DNA from: Collinsella sp. AF02-46-1
Lineage (GTDB): Bacteria > Actinomycetota > Coriobacteriia > Coriobacteriales > Coriobacteriaceae
Direction of reading: 5' to 3'
DNA length: 64,000 nucleotides
Assembly (NCBI RefSeq): GCF_003465825.1
Contig: NZ_QSBV01000012.1
Location: forward strand, 22,618-86,617
The first letter of the stretch is position 1, and each line of letters opens with the position of its first letter. Both the position numbers and the translations under genes were made by a program. The notes beneath the pieces are model-generated. The model made no database searches. It had not been told where the DNA came from and saw only the letters and a list, made by a program, of their open reading frames with translations. This document shows positions 18,137-26,387 of the stretch, piece by piece.

Positions 18137-19075
18137 ATGCCGACGTCGTTGACCGAACTTTTTTCGCCCGCCTGCCATTTGTGTCCCCGCCGTTGCGGTG
18201 CGGCGCGCGATGAGGGCGTGCGCGGCGTATGCGGTGCTAACGACACGCTCAGGGTGGCCCGCGCGGCGCTTCATATGTGGGAGGAGCCGCCTATCTCGGG
18301 CGAGGCCGGTTCGGGCACGATCTTCTTTAGCGGCTGCTCGCTTAAATGTATCTACTGCCAGAACCACGAGATCTCGACCGGCAATTTTGGCCTTGAGATT
18401 TCGCCTGAGCGTCTGGTCGAGATTATGCTGGAACTGCAGGACCAGGGAGCCAACAACATCAACCTGGTGACTGCGACGCATTATGCTCACCTGCTGCCGG
18501 CCGCGATTGCCGCAGCGAGGGAGCGCGGGCTGGACATCCCGATCGTTTACAACACGAGCGGCTATGAGCGGGCGAGTGCCGTAGCTGCCCTGGGTGACCT
18601 GGTCGATGTGTGGCTCACCGACTTTAAATATGCCGATGCCGGGCTTGCGCAGTCGCTTTCTCATATTAAGGATTACCCGCGCGTGGCCGTGTCGGGCCTG
18701 GCACAGATGGCGTGCGAGATCGAGCGCCGCGGGGGAGAGCTGGTGGACGAGGACGGGCTCATGAAGCGCGGTATCATCGTGCGCCACCTGGTGCTGCCGG
18801 GGCATGCGGACGATTCGTGCCGCGTGCTGGACCTGGTGTGGCAGACGGTGGGCGACGTGCCGATTTCGGTTATGAACCAGTACACGCCCAATGCACTCAT
18901 GCGCGAGCAGGGCGGCGAGTTGGCCCGTGCCGTAACGCGCGAGGAGTACGAGCAGGTGCTCGACCATGCCGACGACCTGGGCTTTACGACGATGTTTTGG
19001 CAAGAGGGCGGCGCGGTAGACGAGAGCTTTACCCCGGCGTTTGACACCACCGGTGTTCTTACCAGCGCAAAGTAG
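18137..19075 (+). CDS. PflX-like radical SAM protein (COG1313 type)
   Basis: A 312-residue radical SAM enzyme. The cluster-binding CxxxCxxC is GCSLKCIYCQN (C67, C71, C74). Ahead of it is an N-terminal cysteine motif, C13, C16, C20 and C32 (CHLCPRRCGAARDEGVRGVC), typical of proteins related to pyruvate formate-lyase activating enzyme but of unknown substrate. NLVTATHYAHLLPA, VYNTSGYE and WLTDFKYAD follow the family. ATG 18137 has GGAG nine bases upstream; TTG 18122 is an alternative. No partner glycyl-radical enzyme lies next to it, so activation of pyruvate formate-lyase cannot be assumed. Confidence 0.88.
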   Translation: MPTSLTELFSPACHLCPRRCGAARDEGVRGVCGANDTLRVARAALHMWEEPPISGEAGSGTIFFSGCSLKCIYCQNHEISTGNFGLEISPERLVEIMLELQDQGANNINLVTATHYAHLLPAAIAAARERGLDIPIVYNTSGYERASAVAALGDLVDVWLTDFKYADAGLAQSLSHIKDYPRVAVSGLAQMACEIERRGGELVDEDGLMKRGIIVRHLVLPGHADDSCRVLDLVWQTVGDVPISVMNQYTPNALMREQGGELARAVTREEYEQVLDHADDLGFTTMFWQEGGAVDESFTPAFDTTGVLTSAK

Positions 19076-19082
19076 CTCTGCT

Positions 19083-19190
19083 GAGTAGTCTTTTTGGGAC
19101 GGGGCTTTTTTAGCCCCAGCAGAGAGCGCACACGTTTTGGCCGATTAACGGCAGGGGCAGCTAAAAAGCCCCGTCCCAAAAAGACTACTC
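19083..19190. repeat. Long inverted-repeat element B
   Basis: Arms of 31-32 bp at 19083-19114 and 19160-19190 match except for one extra T. They contain TTTTTGGGACGGGGCTTTTT. The spacer is 45 bases. A further relative of the right arm, in direct orientation, lies at 19221-19249. The arms could fold into a very strong RNA hairpin, and a shorter relative lies at 7908-7945. It does not share the core of elements A and C. Confidence 0.8.
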
Positions 19191-19261
19191 TCGGCAGGGG
19201 TCGAGCCGGCATCTGAAAGTAGCTAAAATAGCCCCGCCCCAAAAAGACTGGTTATTGGGCG

Positions 19262-19289
19262 TTGACAGTTGGCGAGCCGTAGGTAAAAT
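19262..19289 (+). promoter_or_regulatory. Promoter of tRNA-Ala
   Basis: TTGACA (19262-19267) and TAAAAT (19284-19289) are separated by 16 bases, 13 bases before the first tRNA base. This is a near-consensus housekeeping promoter. Confidence 0.8.
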
Positions 19290-19302
19290 ATCGACTTGTC
19301 CT

Positions 19303-19375
19303 GGGGACGTAGCTCAGTTGGGAGAGCGCTGCCGTCGCATGGCAGAGGCCGAGGGTTCGACTCCCTTCGTCTCCA
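19303..19375 (+). tRNA. tRNA-Ala(CGC)
   Basis: A complete cloverleaf. The acceptor GGGGACG pairs with CGTCTCC, including the G3-U70 pair that marks alanine tRNAs. The D arm is GCTC...GAGC, the anticodon stem CTGCC/GGCAG has loop GTCGCAT (anticodon CGC), and the T arm is GAGGG-TTCGACT-CCCTT. The discriminator is A and CCA is not encoded. It has its own promoter and terminator. Confidence 0.95.
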
Positions 19376-19391
19376 CCCTTGGATTTGATAA

Positions 19392-19421
19392 GCCGCTGAC
19401 ATTGTGTCGGCGGCTTTTTTT
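19392..19421 (+). terminator. Terminator after tRNA-Ala
   Basis: Ten-base arms GCCGCTGACA and TGTCGGCGGC (one G-T pair) with loop TTG are followed by seven T. The next gene starts 18 bp later. Confidence 0.92.
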
Positions 19422-19439
19422 AAAAGAAAGGGCTGTACC

Positions 19440-19892
19440 ATGGCCGAGCTTGAGTCCCAACCATTGTCCGACGAGGAGCGCGCTGAGTTGGAAGAGCTCC
19501 GCGCTGAGAAGGCACGCCGCGAGGCTCGGGAAGAGGCCCGTCGCGAGCGTGAGGAGCTGGCTGCCCTGCGTGCCGAGCGTGCGAAGGCCGAGGAGGTCGC
19601 CGCGAACGCCGCACCCGCACCGGCGCCCGCGCCCAAGCCCGCTGCCGCGAAGCCTGCACCTGCCGCGCCCAAACCTCAGCCTAAAAAGGCCGCTCGTTCC
19701 AAGTCCGTCGAGCCCAAGCCGAGCCGTGACGAGATGACCTTTGCCCAGCGCATGGTTACCTCCAAGGAGCCTACGGGCGAGAACGAGATCCCTGGCATGG
19801 CGCCGGCTCAAAAAATCATCATTGTCCTTGCCCTCATCGCGTTTGTCATCTTTATGGGCTACACGATCCTGACCAGCATGGGCCTGCTCTAA
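19440..19892 (+). CDS. Hypothetical protein: coiled coil, Ala/Pro/Lys linker, C-terminal membrane anchor
   Basis: A 150-residue protein of unknown function. Residues 1-58 are a highly charged helix with heptad-like spacing (EERAELEELRAEKARREARE), likely coiled coil. Residues 59-100 are alanine, proline and lysine rich and probably disordered. A conserved-looking segment (SRDEMTFAQRMVTSKEPTGENEIPG) precedes a single C-terminal hydrophobic segment (IIIVLALIAFVIFMGYTIL). The protein is therefore probably tail-anchored with its N-terminus in the cytosol. ATG 19440 follows GAAAGGG. It lies between a tRNA and pncB; neither gives a functional hint. Confidence 0.7.
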   Translation: MAELESQPLSDEERAELEELRAEKARREAREEARREREELAALRAERAKAEEVAANAAPAPAPAPKPAAAKPAPAAPKPQPKKAARSKSVEPKPSRDEMTFAQRMVTSKEPTGENEIPGMAPAQKIIIVLALIAFVIFMGYTILTSMGLL

Positions 19893-19976
19893 CCGATTTA
19901 CATCGGGCGTCATGTCCGAACACTCTGCCCTTGTCCAACCCTCAACCTCTGCACAACGCATCCGAAAGGTCGCCCC

Positions 19977-21482
19977 ATGGCTTTGACCGATATCTCTCAT
20001 CCCACCGACATCGCAATGCTTACCGATCTGTACGAGCTCACTATGGCCCAGGGCCTGTGGGAGAGCGGCAAGGCCAATGAGCAGGGTTGTTTTACCGCGT
20101 TTTACCGCGACCATCCCTTTGGTAGCGCCTATGCCGTCATGTGCGGTACCGCCGAGCTGCCCGAGCTGGTCGAGAACCTGCGCTTTACGCCCGAGGACAT
20201 CGACTACCTCGCCTCGCTCCAGGCCCCGGCCGGCGGCGCGATGTTCAAGCCTGAATTCCTCGACTACCTGCGCGATTTTCGTGCGCATGTAAACATCGAC
20301 GCCGTCCCCGAGGGCGAGCTCGTCTTTCCGCGTGAGCCCATGGTGCGCGTTACCGGCCCCGCGCTGGAGTGCCAGCTGCTCGAGACGGCGCTGCTCAACA
20401 TCGTCGGCTTCCAGACGCTTGTCGCCACCAAGACGGCGCGCGTGGTGCTGGCGGCGGACGGCCGTCCCGTGGCCGAGTTTGGCCTGCGCCGCGCCCAGGG
20501 TCCCGATGGCGGCCTGGCCGTCGCGCGCGCGAGCTACGTTGCCGGCTGTTCCTCTACGTCCAATGTGCTCGCCGGCCGCCGCTACGGTATTCCCGTCTTT
20601 GGCACGCATGCGCACAGCTGGGTGATGAGCTTCGATTCCGAGCTCGAGGCCTTCCGTGCCTTTGCCAAGTCGAGCCCCAAGAACTGTACGCTGCTCATCG
20701 ACACCTACGATGTGCGCGAGGGCTGCGAGCATGCCATTACGGTTGCCAAGGAGATGGAGGCGGTGGGCGAGCGCCTGTCGGCTATTCGCATCGACTCGGG
20801 CGACCTCGCCAAGCTCTCCAAATATGTGCGTGGCCGTTTTGATGCCGAGGGCCTGCCCTATGTAGGGATCTCGGTTTCCAACGATCTGGACGAGTACACG
20901 ATTCAGTCGCTGCTCGATCAGGGTGCGCCCATCGATAGCTTTGGTGTGGGTACCAAGCTCGCGACCTGCTACGACCAGCCGGCGCTTGGCGGTGTGTATA
21001 AGCTTTCCGCCCGCCGTGCGAGCGAGACGGATCCGTGGACGCCGGTGGTTAAGCTCTCCGAGCAGCCCTACAAGCGCACGATCCCGGGTGTGCAGCGCGT
21101 GCGCCGTTATTACGACGGCTTTGGCGGCCCGATCTGCGACATGATCTATGACGAGGATCATCTGTCTGGGGAGGGCGCCGCGCGCGGTAATACCCTCGTG
21201 GCCGTGAACGATGCTGCGCTGGTGACCGATGTGTCCGAGCTCGAGTATCGCGAGCTGCTGGCGCCGATCGTGCGCGATGGCAGCGCCGTTGCCCCGCGCG
21301 AGAGCATTGAGGACGCACGCGAGCGTTGCACCTGGGCACTGGACCATCTGGATCCGGTCTACAAGCGCTTCCTGTACCCGCAGACTTATGTGGTGGGCAT
21401 GGAGCAGGGCTTGGCACAGGTGCGCGACGAGCTTGTGCGCAAGAACATGGCCGCGGCTTCTGCCTTTCCCTGGGCTCACTAA
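19977..21482 (+). CDS. pncB: Nicotinate phosphoribosyltransferase
   Basis: A 501-residue enzyme forming nicotinate mononucleotide from nicotinate and PRPP with ATP, the entry of the NAD salvage pathway. Family features are DIAMLTDLYELTMAQGLWESG, the FRDYPF-like YRDHPFG, LLNIVGFQTLVATKTARVV, FGLRRAQGPDGGLAVARASY, the phosphorylatable histidine region GTHAHSWVM, and IRIDSGDLAKLS. The length is that of the longer bacterial type. ATG 19977 follows GAAAGG. It is probably transcribed alone or with proB, which starts 79 bp downstream. Confidence 0.95.
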   Translation: MALTDISHPTDIAMLTDLYELTMAQGLWESGKANEQGCFTAFYRDHPFGSAYAVMCGTAELPELVENLRFTPEDIDYLASLQAPAGGAMFKPEFLDYLRDFRAHVNIDAVPEGELVFPREPMVRVTGPALECQLLETALLNIVGFQTLVATKTARVVLAADGRPVAEFGLRRAQGPDGGLAVARASYVAGCSSTSNVLAGRRYGIPVFGTHAHSWVMSFDSELEAFRAFAKSSPKNCTLLIDTYDVREGCEHAITVAKEMEAVGERLSAIRIDSGDLAKLSKYVRGRFDAEGLPYVGISVSNDLDEYTIQSLLDQGAPIDSFGVGTKLATCYDQPALGGVYKLSARRASETDPWTPVVKLSEQPYKRTIPGVQRVRRYYDGFGGPICDMIYDEDHLSGEGAARGNTLVAVNDAALVTDVSELEYRELLAPIVRDGSAVAPRESIEDARERCTWALDHLDPVYKRFLYPQTYVVGMEQGLAQVRDELVRKNMAAASAFPWAH

Positions 21483-21561
21483 TTCCTTGGGCGGTAGGGG
21501 CGAGTCACGCTTCCTTGGCCGCCAGCTCGGCCGTTCGCTGAACAGTTGATTGGTTTGACGT

Positions 21562-22689
21562 ATGACGACTTCTTATAAAACGATGGTGGTAAAGATCGGT
21601 TCGTCCACGGTGGTGGGCGCCGACGGCAAGGTCAACCGCGCCTTTATCGGCGGGCTTGCCGACCAGGCCGCAGCGCTGCGCGAGCTTGGCTGGCGCCTGA
21701 TCGTGGTGAGCTCGGGCGCCATTGCCTGCGGCTATCCCGTGCTGGGCTTCGACCGTAAGCCGGTCGGCGACCTGCCGAGCCTGCAGGCCTGCGCCTCGGC
21801 CGGTCAGTGCATCATCTCGTCGGCCTACGACGAGGAGTTCCATGCGCGCGACCTGCTCACCTCGCTCGTGTTGCTCACGCGTCACGACACGGCGCGCCGC
21901 ACGTCCTACCTGCACGCGCGCGACGCCCTGCTTCGCCTGGTGGAGCTCGGCGTGGTGCCGGTCGTCAACGAGAACGATACCGTCACCGTCGATGAGATCA
22001 AGTTTGGCGACAACGACACGCTGGCGGCGCTTGTGAGCTGCCTGGTTTCTGCCGATCTGTGCGTGACGCTCTCGGACATCGATGGCCTCTACACCGCCAA
22101 TCCGCATGAGGATCCGACGGCCGAGTTTATCCCGGTCGTGCATAAGATCGATGCCAAGATTATCGCCTCGGCGGGCGATTCTTCCACATCGGTGGGTACG
22201 GGCGGCATGATCACCAAGATTCGCGCGAGCCGCATTCTCATGACGGCGGGCATTCAAAGCGTGATTTGCTCGGGCGAGGAGCCCGATGCGCTCGTGCGTC
22301 TGGCCCGCGGCGAGAGCGTGGGTACGCTGTTCGATCCGCCGGCGGAGCGCCTGGACATTGCGCCGCGCAAGTTGTGGATTGCACTGGGCGACAAGGCGCA
22401 CGGCTCGGTGACGGTCGATGACGGCGCCGCGAAGGCGCTGGTCAGCCGCGGATCGTCGCTGCTCGCGGTGGGTATTCGCGAGGTCGATGGCCAGTTTGCC
22501 GAGGGCGATGTGCTCGACGTGTGCGACCCGAGCGGCATGGTTGTCGCCCGTGGTATCGCCGAGGCCGATTCGGACGTGCTGGAGCTTGCCGCCGGCCGCC
22601 GCCAGGACCAGATTGCCAGCAACCGCCTGCTCGCAGACCTGGCCGAGAAGCCCGCGATCCATAGGGACAACTTGATAGTGTTTGCATAA
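21562..22689 (+). CDS. proB: Glutamate 5-kinase
   Basis: A 375-residue enzyme phosphorylating glutamate to gamma-glutamyl phosphate, the committed proline step. The amino acid kinase domain (residues 1-255) shows VVKIGSSTVVG, LIVVSSGAI, VPVVNENDTVTVDEI and GTGGMITKI. A PUA domain occupies the C-terminus (KLWIALGDKAHGSVTVDDGA onward), as in full-length bacterial ProB. Feedback inhibition by proline is typical of the family. proA, encoding the next enzyme, lies 1.6 kb away on the same strand beyond a divergent peptidase gene. Confidence 0.96.
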   Translation: MTTSYKTMVVKIGSSTVVGADGKVNRAFIGGLADQAAALRELGWRLIVVSSGAIACGYPVLGFDRKPVGDLPSLQACASAGQCIISSAYDEEFHARDLLTSLVLLTRHDTARRTSYLHARDALLRLVELGVVPVVNENDTVTVDEIKFGDNDTLAALVSCLVSADLCVTLSDIDGLYTANPHEDPTAEFIPVVHKIDAKIIASAGDSSTSVGTGGMITKIRASRILMTAGIQSVICSGEEPDALVRLARGESVGTLFDPPAERLDIAPRKLWIALGDKAHGSVTVDDGAAKALVSRGSSLLAVGIREVDGQFAEGDVLDVCDPSGMVVARGIAEADSDVLELAAGRRQDQIASNRLLADLAEKPAIHRDNLIVFA

Positions 22690-22690
22690 A

Positions 22691-22739
22691 GAGAGGCAGC
22701 GCTGCGGCTCGTTTTGCCAGCAGTGCTGCCTCTCCTTTT
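22691..22739 (+). terminator. Terminator of proB
   Basis: Arms GAGAGGCAGCGCTGC (22691-22705) and GCAGTGCTGCCTCTC (22720-22734), with a single non-Watson-Crick pair, are followed by CTTTT. Confidence 0.85.
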
Positions 22740-22741
22740 CC

Positions 22742-22786
22742 GGCACTTGGGGACGTTCCTTATGTGCCGGCACTTTGGGACACTCC
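22742..22786. repeat. REP-like repeat (family 2), second locus
   Basis: A 27-base unit (22742-22768) and the first 18 bases of a second unit (22769-22786) match the pair at 9934-9987 almost base for base (GGCACTTGGGGACGTTCC). It lies between the proB terminator and the stop codon of the convergent peptidase gene. Confidence 0.75.
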
Positions 22787-22790
22787 TTTG

Positions 22791-24209
22791 CTAGAAGATC
22801 TGGCGCAGGTCTCCGCGGTTGAGGGCTTCGTCGAAGAGGTGCTTGAACACCACGCTGCCGTGCAAGCCGTCGTGCTCGAACTCGTTGGTCACCCAGGCAT
22901 GCGAGTTGCCCACGCGGCTGAGCGTATCGAGCTGCATGCCCGAGTCCACGTACATGTCATCGAAGTACACCGCGGCCTGCAGGGGCACCTCGTTGCACGC
23001 CAGGCGCTGCGGGTCATAGATCTTGTCCCAGCTGGTGTCTTCCATAAGCAGATCCATCGCCGGCTTGAAGGGCTTAAGTTCGGGCATCTGCTCAAACATC
23101 CACGGGAACATGGCCTCGCCGGTAAACATGAGCGGTCGCGTGAGCGTGTCGAACTCGGCACGATGGGCCTTCTCTTCTGCCGCGGCCCAGCGAATGGGCA
23201 TGGTGTCGCCGTCGGCGTAGATGAACTCCTGAAGCGTCCAGTACAGCGGATTCGTGCGCGTGTTGGTGCGCTCGAAGGCGCGCATCAAAAAGCTGTCAGA
23301 TACCGAGGCGCCGCAGGCCAGCGTGCCGTCGCCGTCAACAAAAGCATGATCGATAATCCAATGCATGCGCTCAAAGCTCGGCTTCATGCCAAAGTCGCTG
23401 CCCATGAGCTGCAGGCGTTCGACCGTCATCGGCGAGCCGTCGGGTAGCACGGGCTTTTGCTCCTCGAGGGCATCTGCCAGGGCCGCCACGCGCTCGACGT
23501 CGGCGGGGTAGCGGTTGTAATACTGCTGCGTCTTGGCAGCCATGCGCGGGAAGGTGTGCGCGTAGACCTCGCTTGCGCTCGCCGGTACGTGGGGGATGCC
23601 GCCGCAGGTAAAGCTTGCCGCCACGCCCTCGGGGAAGAGCGACAGGTAGCTCAGCGTCAAAAAGCCGCCGTAGCTCTGCCCGAGCGTGACCCAGGGCCTG
23701 CCGCCAAAGCCCACCAGGCGCAGGTACTCAAAATCGCGCACGATGGAGCTGGCGAGGTGGCGCTTGAGGAAGTCCGCCTGCGAGCGGGCAGCATCGGAGC
23801 CGGCCGCCTCGGCGCGCTCGCCCAGTGCGGCAATCGTGCGCCCGTCTACACAGCTGCTGCGCCCGGTACCGCGCTGGTCGGGCAGCACGACGCGGAAATG
23901 CTTGACGGCCTCTTCGATCCAGCCATCGCTTGTGGGCGACAGCGGACGCGGGCTCTCGCCACCGGGGCCACCCTGCAAAAAGAGAAGGAGCGGCAGGTCG
24001 TCGTTGATGCGGTCGGGTGCGCAAACCACGCGGTAGAAGAGCTTGATGCTCTCGGGCGCACCGGCGATGGGTGTCGGTATAGCGCCGCGGCGCATGGTGC
24101 TGCCGACGGCCAGGAGCATCGGCTCCAGGCCGCGCCAGTCGAGGGGGACGTCGATGCTGTGGTCCTCGACATACAGGCCGGGGACGTGGTACGAAGTGAT
24201 GAGGGCCAT
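22791..24209 (-). CDS. Proline iminopeptidase-like alpha/beta hydrolase (peptidase S33)
   Basis: A 472-residue alpha/beta hydrolase. The oxyanion-hole segment LFLQGGPGGESPRP, VVLPDQRGTGRSS, the nucleophile elbow TLGQSYGG and a late histidine in FEHDGLHGS fit family S33, prolyl aminopeptidase and tripeptidyl peptidase-like enzymes. ATG 24209 is chosen because the protein-like sequence starts there (MALITSYHVPGLYVED). No signal peptide is seen, so it should act in the cytosol on short peptides, releasing N-terminal proline. It sits in opposite orientation between proB and proA, which supports a proline link. The exact cleavage preference is unproven. Confidence 0.85.
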   Translation of the reverse strand: MALITSYHVPGLYVEDHSIDVPLDWRGLEPMLLAVGSTMRRGAIPTPIAGAPESIKLFYRVVCAPDRINDDLPLLLFLQGGPGGESPRPLSPTSDGWIEEAVKHFRVVLPDQRGTGRSSCVDGRTIAALGERAEAAGSDAARSQADFLKRHLASSIVRDFEYLRLVGFGGRPWVTLGQSYGGFLTLSYLSLFPEGVAASFTCGGIPHVPASASEVYAHTFPRMAAKTQQYYNRYPADVERVAALADALEEQKPVLPDGSPMTVERLQLMGSDFGMKPSFERMHWIIDHAFVDGDGTLACGASVSDSFLMRAFERTNTRTNPLYWTLQEFIYADGDTMPIRWAAAEEKAHRAEFDTLTRPLMFTGEAMFPWMFEQMPELKPFKPAMDLLMEDTSWDKIYDPQRLACNEVPLQAAVYFDDMYVDSGMQLDTLSRVGNSHAWVTNEFEHDGLHGSVVFKHLFDEALNRGDLRQIF

Positions 24210-24321
24210 GTGAGTCTTCCGTTCGTTGCGGTGTTTCGGGTTGACCAATTCTACCGCCGCGGGCGAGGCCATGCGCAAATCGGCTACCATGGTTGCAAAC
24301 TTCTAGGAGAAAGGGCCGCCC

Positions 24322-25608
24322 ATGTCGGTCGATATAGCCACGTATGTCCACGATCTTGCCGTTGCCGCCAAGGCAGCGTCGGCCTCGCTTGCCACGGCGA
24401 GCGATGAACAGCGCCAGGAGGCCGTGCGCGCCATGGCCGCGGCGCTGCGCGACGGCGTCGACTCCATCGTCGCCGCCAACGAGCTCGATATGTCCGCTGC
24501 GCGCGATGCGGGTACCTCGGCCGGACTGCTCGATCGTCTGCTGCTGACGCCCGAGCGCGTCGAGGGCATGGCCGCCGGCCTGGAAAAGCTCGCCGAGCTG
24601 CCCGATCCCGTGGGCCGCGTGCTCGACCACCGCGTGCTTGCAAGCGGCGTGGACCTGACCCGTGTGAGTGTGCCGCTGGGCCTGGTCGCCATGGTTTACG
24701 AGGCGCGTCCCAACGTGACGGCCGACGCCGCGGGCATCTGCATCCGTACCGGCAACGCCTGCATTCTGCGCGGCGGCTCGCTGGCCTATCACTCGTGTGC
24801 CATGATTTCTGAGCTGCTGGCCGATGCGCTCGAGGCCAAGGGCTTCCCGCGCGAGGCCGTGTCGATGATCGAGTCCACCGACCGCGAGGCCACTGGCGAG
24901 CTCATGAAGCTCCGCGGTGTTGTCGACGTACTCATTCCGCGCGGCGGTGCAGGCCTGATCCAGCGCTGCGTGCGCGAGTCGCTCGTTCCGGTGATCGAGA
25001 CGGGCACGGGTAACTGCCACATCTACGTGCATGAATCCGCCGACTTCGATAAAGCGCTCAATATTATCGTCAACGCTAAGACGCAGCGCGTGGGCGTGTG
25101 CAATGCCGCCGAGTCGCTGCTGGTCGACCGTGCCGTGGCCGATGCGTTTTTGCCTGCGGTCGTGGCCGTGCTGCATGACCACGGCGTGCTCATTCACGGC
25201 GACGAGGCCACGTGCGCCGCATGCGCCGACACCGGGCTTGCCGAGGGCGATGACTACGTTGCCGCGACTGAGGAGGACTGGGGTCGCGAGTATCTGGCGC
25301 TCGAGATGAGCGTGAAGGTCGTGGCGAACGAGGACGAGGCCATCGCGCACATCAACCGCTACGGCACGATGCACTCCGAGGCCATCGTTGCAGAGGACAC
25401 GGATGCTTGCGAGCGCTTCCTGGACGAGGTCGATGCCTCGGCCGTGTATGCCAACGCCAGCACGCGCTTTACCGACGGCGGCGAGTTTGGCCTGGGCGCC
25501 GAGATTGGCATCTCGACCCAAAAGCTCCACGCCCGCGGCCCCTTTGCCGCCGAGGCCCTCACCACCTACAAATACAAGCTCCGCGGCACCGGCCAGGTCC
25601 GCCCCTAA
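24322..25608 (+). CDS. proA: Gamma-glutamyl phosphate reductase
   Basis: A 428-residue enzyme of the aldehyde dehydrogenase fold. It reduces glutamyl 5-phosphate with NADPH to glutamate semialdehyde, the second step of proline synthesis. Typical segments are VPLGLVAMVYEARPNVTADAA, LRGGSLAYHS, VPVIETGTGNCHIYVH, the catalytic cysteine in RVGVCNAAESLLV, and DASAVYANASTRFTDGGEFGLGAEIGIST. The length matches the family. ATG 24322 follows AGGAGAAAGG. Its start is 112 bp from the divergent peptidase start, so the two may share a regulatory region. Confidence 0.97.
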   Translation: MSVDIATYVHDLAVAAKAASASLATASDEQRQEAVRAMAAALRDGVDSIVAANELDMSAARDAGTSAGLLDRLLLTPERVEGMAAGLEKLAELPDPVGRVLDHRVLASGVDLTRVSVPLGLVAMVYEARPNVTADAAGICIRTGNACILRGGSLAYHSCAMISELLADALEAKGFPREAVSMIESTDREATGELMKLRGVVDVLIPRGGAGLIQRCVRESLVPVIETGTGNCHIYVHESADFDKALNIIVNAKTQRVGVCNAAESLLVDRAVADAFLPAVVAVLHDHGVLIHGDEATCAACADTGLAEGDDYVAATEEDWGREYLALEMSVKVVANEDEAIAHINRYGTMHSEAIVAEDTDACERFLDEVDASAVYANASTRFTDGGEFGLGAEIGISTQKLHARGPFAAEALTTYKYKLRGTGQVRP

Positions 25609-25623
25609 ACCTGTTGCAAACGA

Positions 25624-25664
25624 AAAACCACCACAAAGGCGCCTGTCTCCTTTGTGGTGGTTTT
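25624..25664. repeat. Family 1 hairpin repeat, copy 5
   Basis: AAAACCACCACAAAGG and CCTTTGTGGTGGTTTT enclose CGCCTGTCT, two bases different from the usual loop. It lies 15 bp after proA, between convergent genes, and can terminate both. Confidence 0.87.
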
Positions 25665-25679
25665 AGGTGGCGTGGGCGG

Positions 25680-26279
25680 TTAGGCCTGGAAGGTATCGCG
25701 ATCGGGCGCGAAGGATTGCATGGCCGCGATGGTACGGTCGAAGAGCTCGGGAAGCTCCCAGCCCAGCATCTCGGCGCCCTGCGAAATCACGTCGCGTGAG
25801 CAGCCGGCGGCAAAGCGCTTATCCTTGAACTTTTTCTTGAGCGACTTGGTCGTAAAGTCCATGACGCTTTTGCTCGGACGCATGATCACGGCAGCACCGA
25901 TTAGACCGGTGAGTTCGTCGCAGGCAAACAGGATCTTCTCCATCTGCAGCTCGGGCTTGGGTAGCGAAGAGTTGAAGTCGGACGTATGCGTCTGAATTGC
26001 GCGGATGAGCTCGGGCGATGCGCCCTCGTCCTCGAGGATCTCGGCCGCATAGATGGTGTGGTTCATGGGGTCATCCTCATGCTCCTCCCAATCCAGGTCG
26101 TGCAGCAGGCCGACGATGCCCCAAAACTCCTCGTTCTCGGGGTCGAACTCGCGCGCAAAGTAGCGCATGGTGCCCTCGACCGTCTCGCCATGGGTGATGT
26201 GGAACGGGTCCTTGTTGTGCTCGTTGAGCAGTTCGAACGCGCGGTCGCGGGTGATTCCGGCGGTAAGCGGCTCTGCCAT
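25680..26279 (-). CDS. HD-domain phosphohydrolase
   Basis: A 199-residue single-domain HD protein. The metal-binding set is visible as HITHGE (H27, H30), LLHDLDW (H60, D61), NHTIYAAEIL and a late aspartate in FACDELTGL. Small HD hydrolases of this kind act on nucleotides or other phosphoesters, but the substrate cannot be predicted. ATG 26279 follows GGAG. Family 1 hairpin repeats flank the gene on both sides, and the CarD gene upstream is on the same strand. Confidence 0.87.
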   Translation of the reverse strand: MAEPLTAGITRDRAFELLNEHNKDPFHITHGETVEGTMRYFAREFDPENEEFWGIVGLLHDLDWEEHEDDPMNHTIYAAEILEDEGASPELIRAIQTHTSDFNSSLPKPELQMEKILFACDELTGLIGAAVIMRPSKSVMDFTTKSLKKKFKDKRFAAGCSRDVISQGAEMLGWELPELFDRTIAAMQSFAPDRDTFQA

Positions 26280-26333
26280 AAGAGACTCCTTGTGCTCGTG
26301 GGTATCGCTAAGAATGAATACTACTGGAACAAG

Positions 26334-26374
26334 AAAACCACCACAAAGGTGCCTGTCCCCTTTGTGGTGGTTTT
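26334..26374. repeat. Family 1 hairpin repeat, copy 6
   Basis: AAAACCACCACAAAGG and CCTTTGTGGTGGTTTT enclose TGCCTGTCC, the consensus form. It lies after the CarD gene, which is read leftward; T residues follow on both strands. Confidence 0.88.
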
Positions 26375-26387
26375 TGGCGCGGATGGG

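Noticed and set aside
19314..21479. 721-codon minus-strand frame across tRNA-Ala, the coiled-coil protein and pncB
   Set aside because: It crosses a tRNA and two genes on the other strand, and its composition is that of an antisense frame.
11869..26374. CRISPR array
   Set aside because: The six hairpins are repeated but irregularly spaced by 0.4-11 kb, lie between genes and have no associated cas genes.
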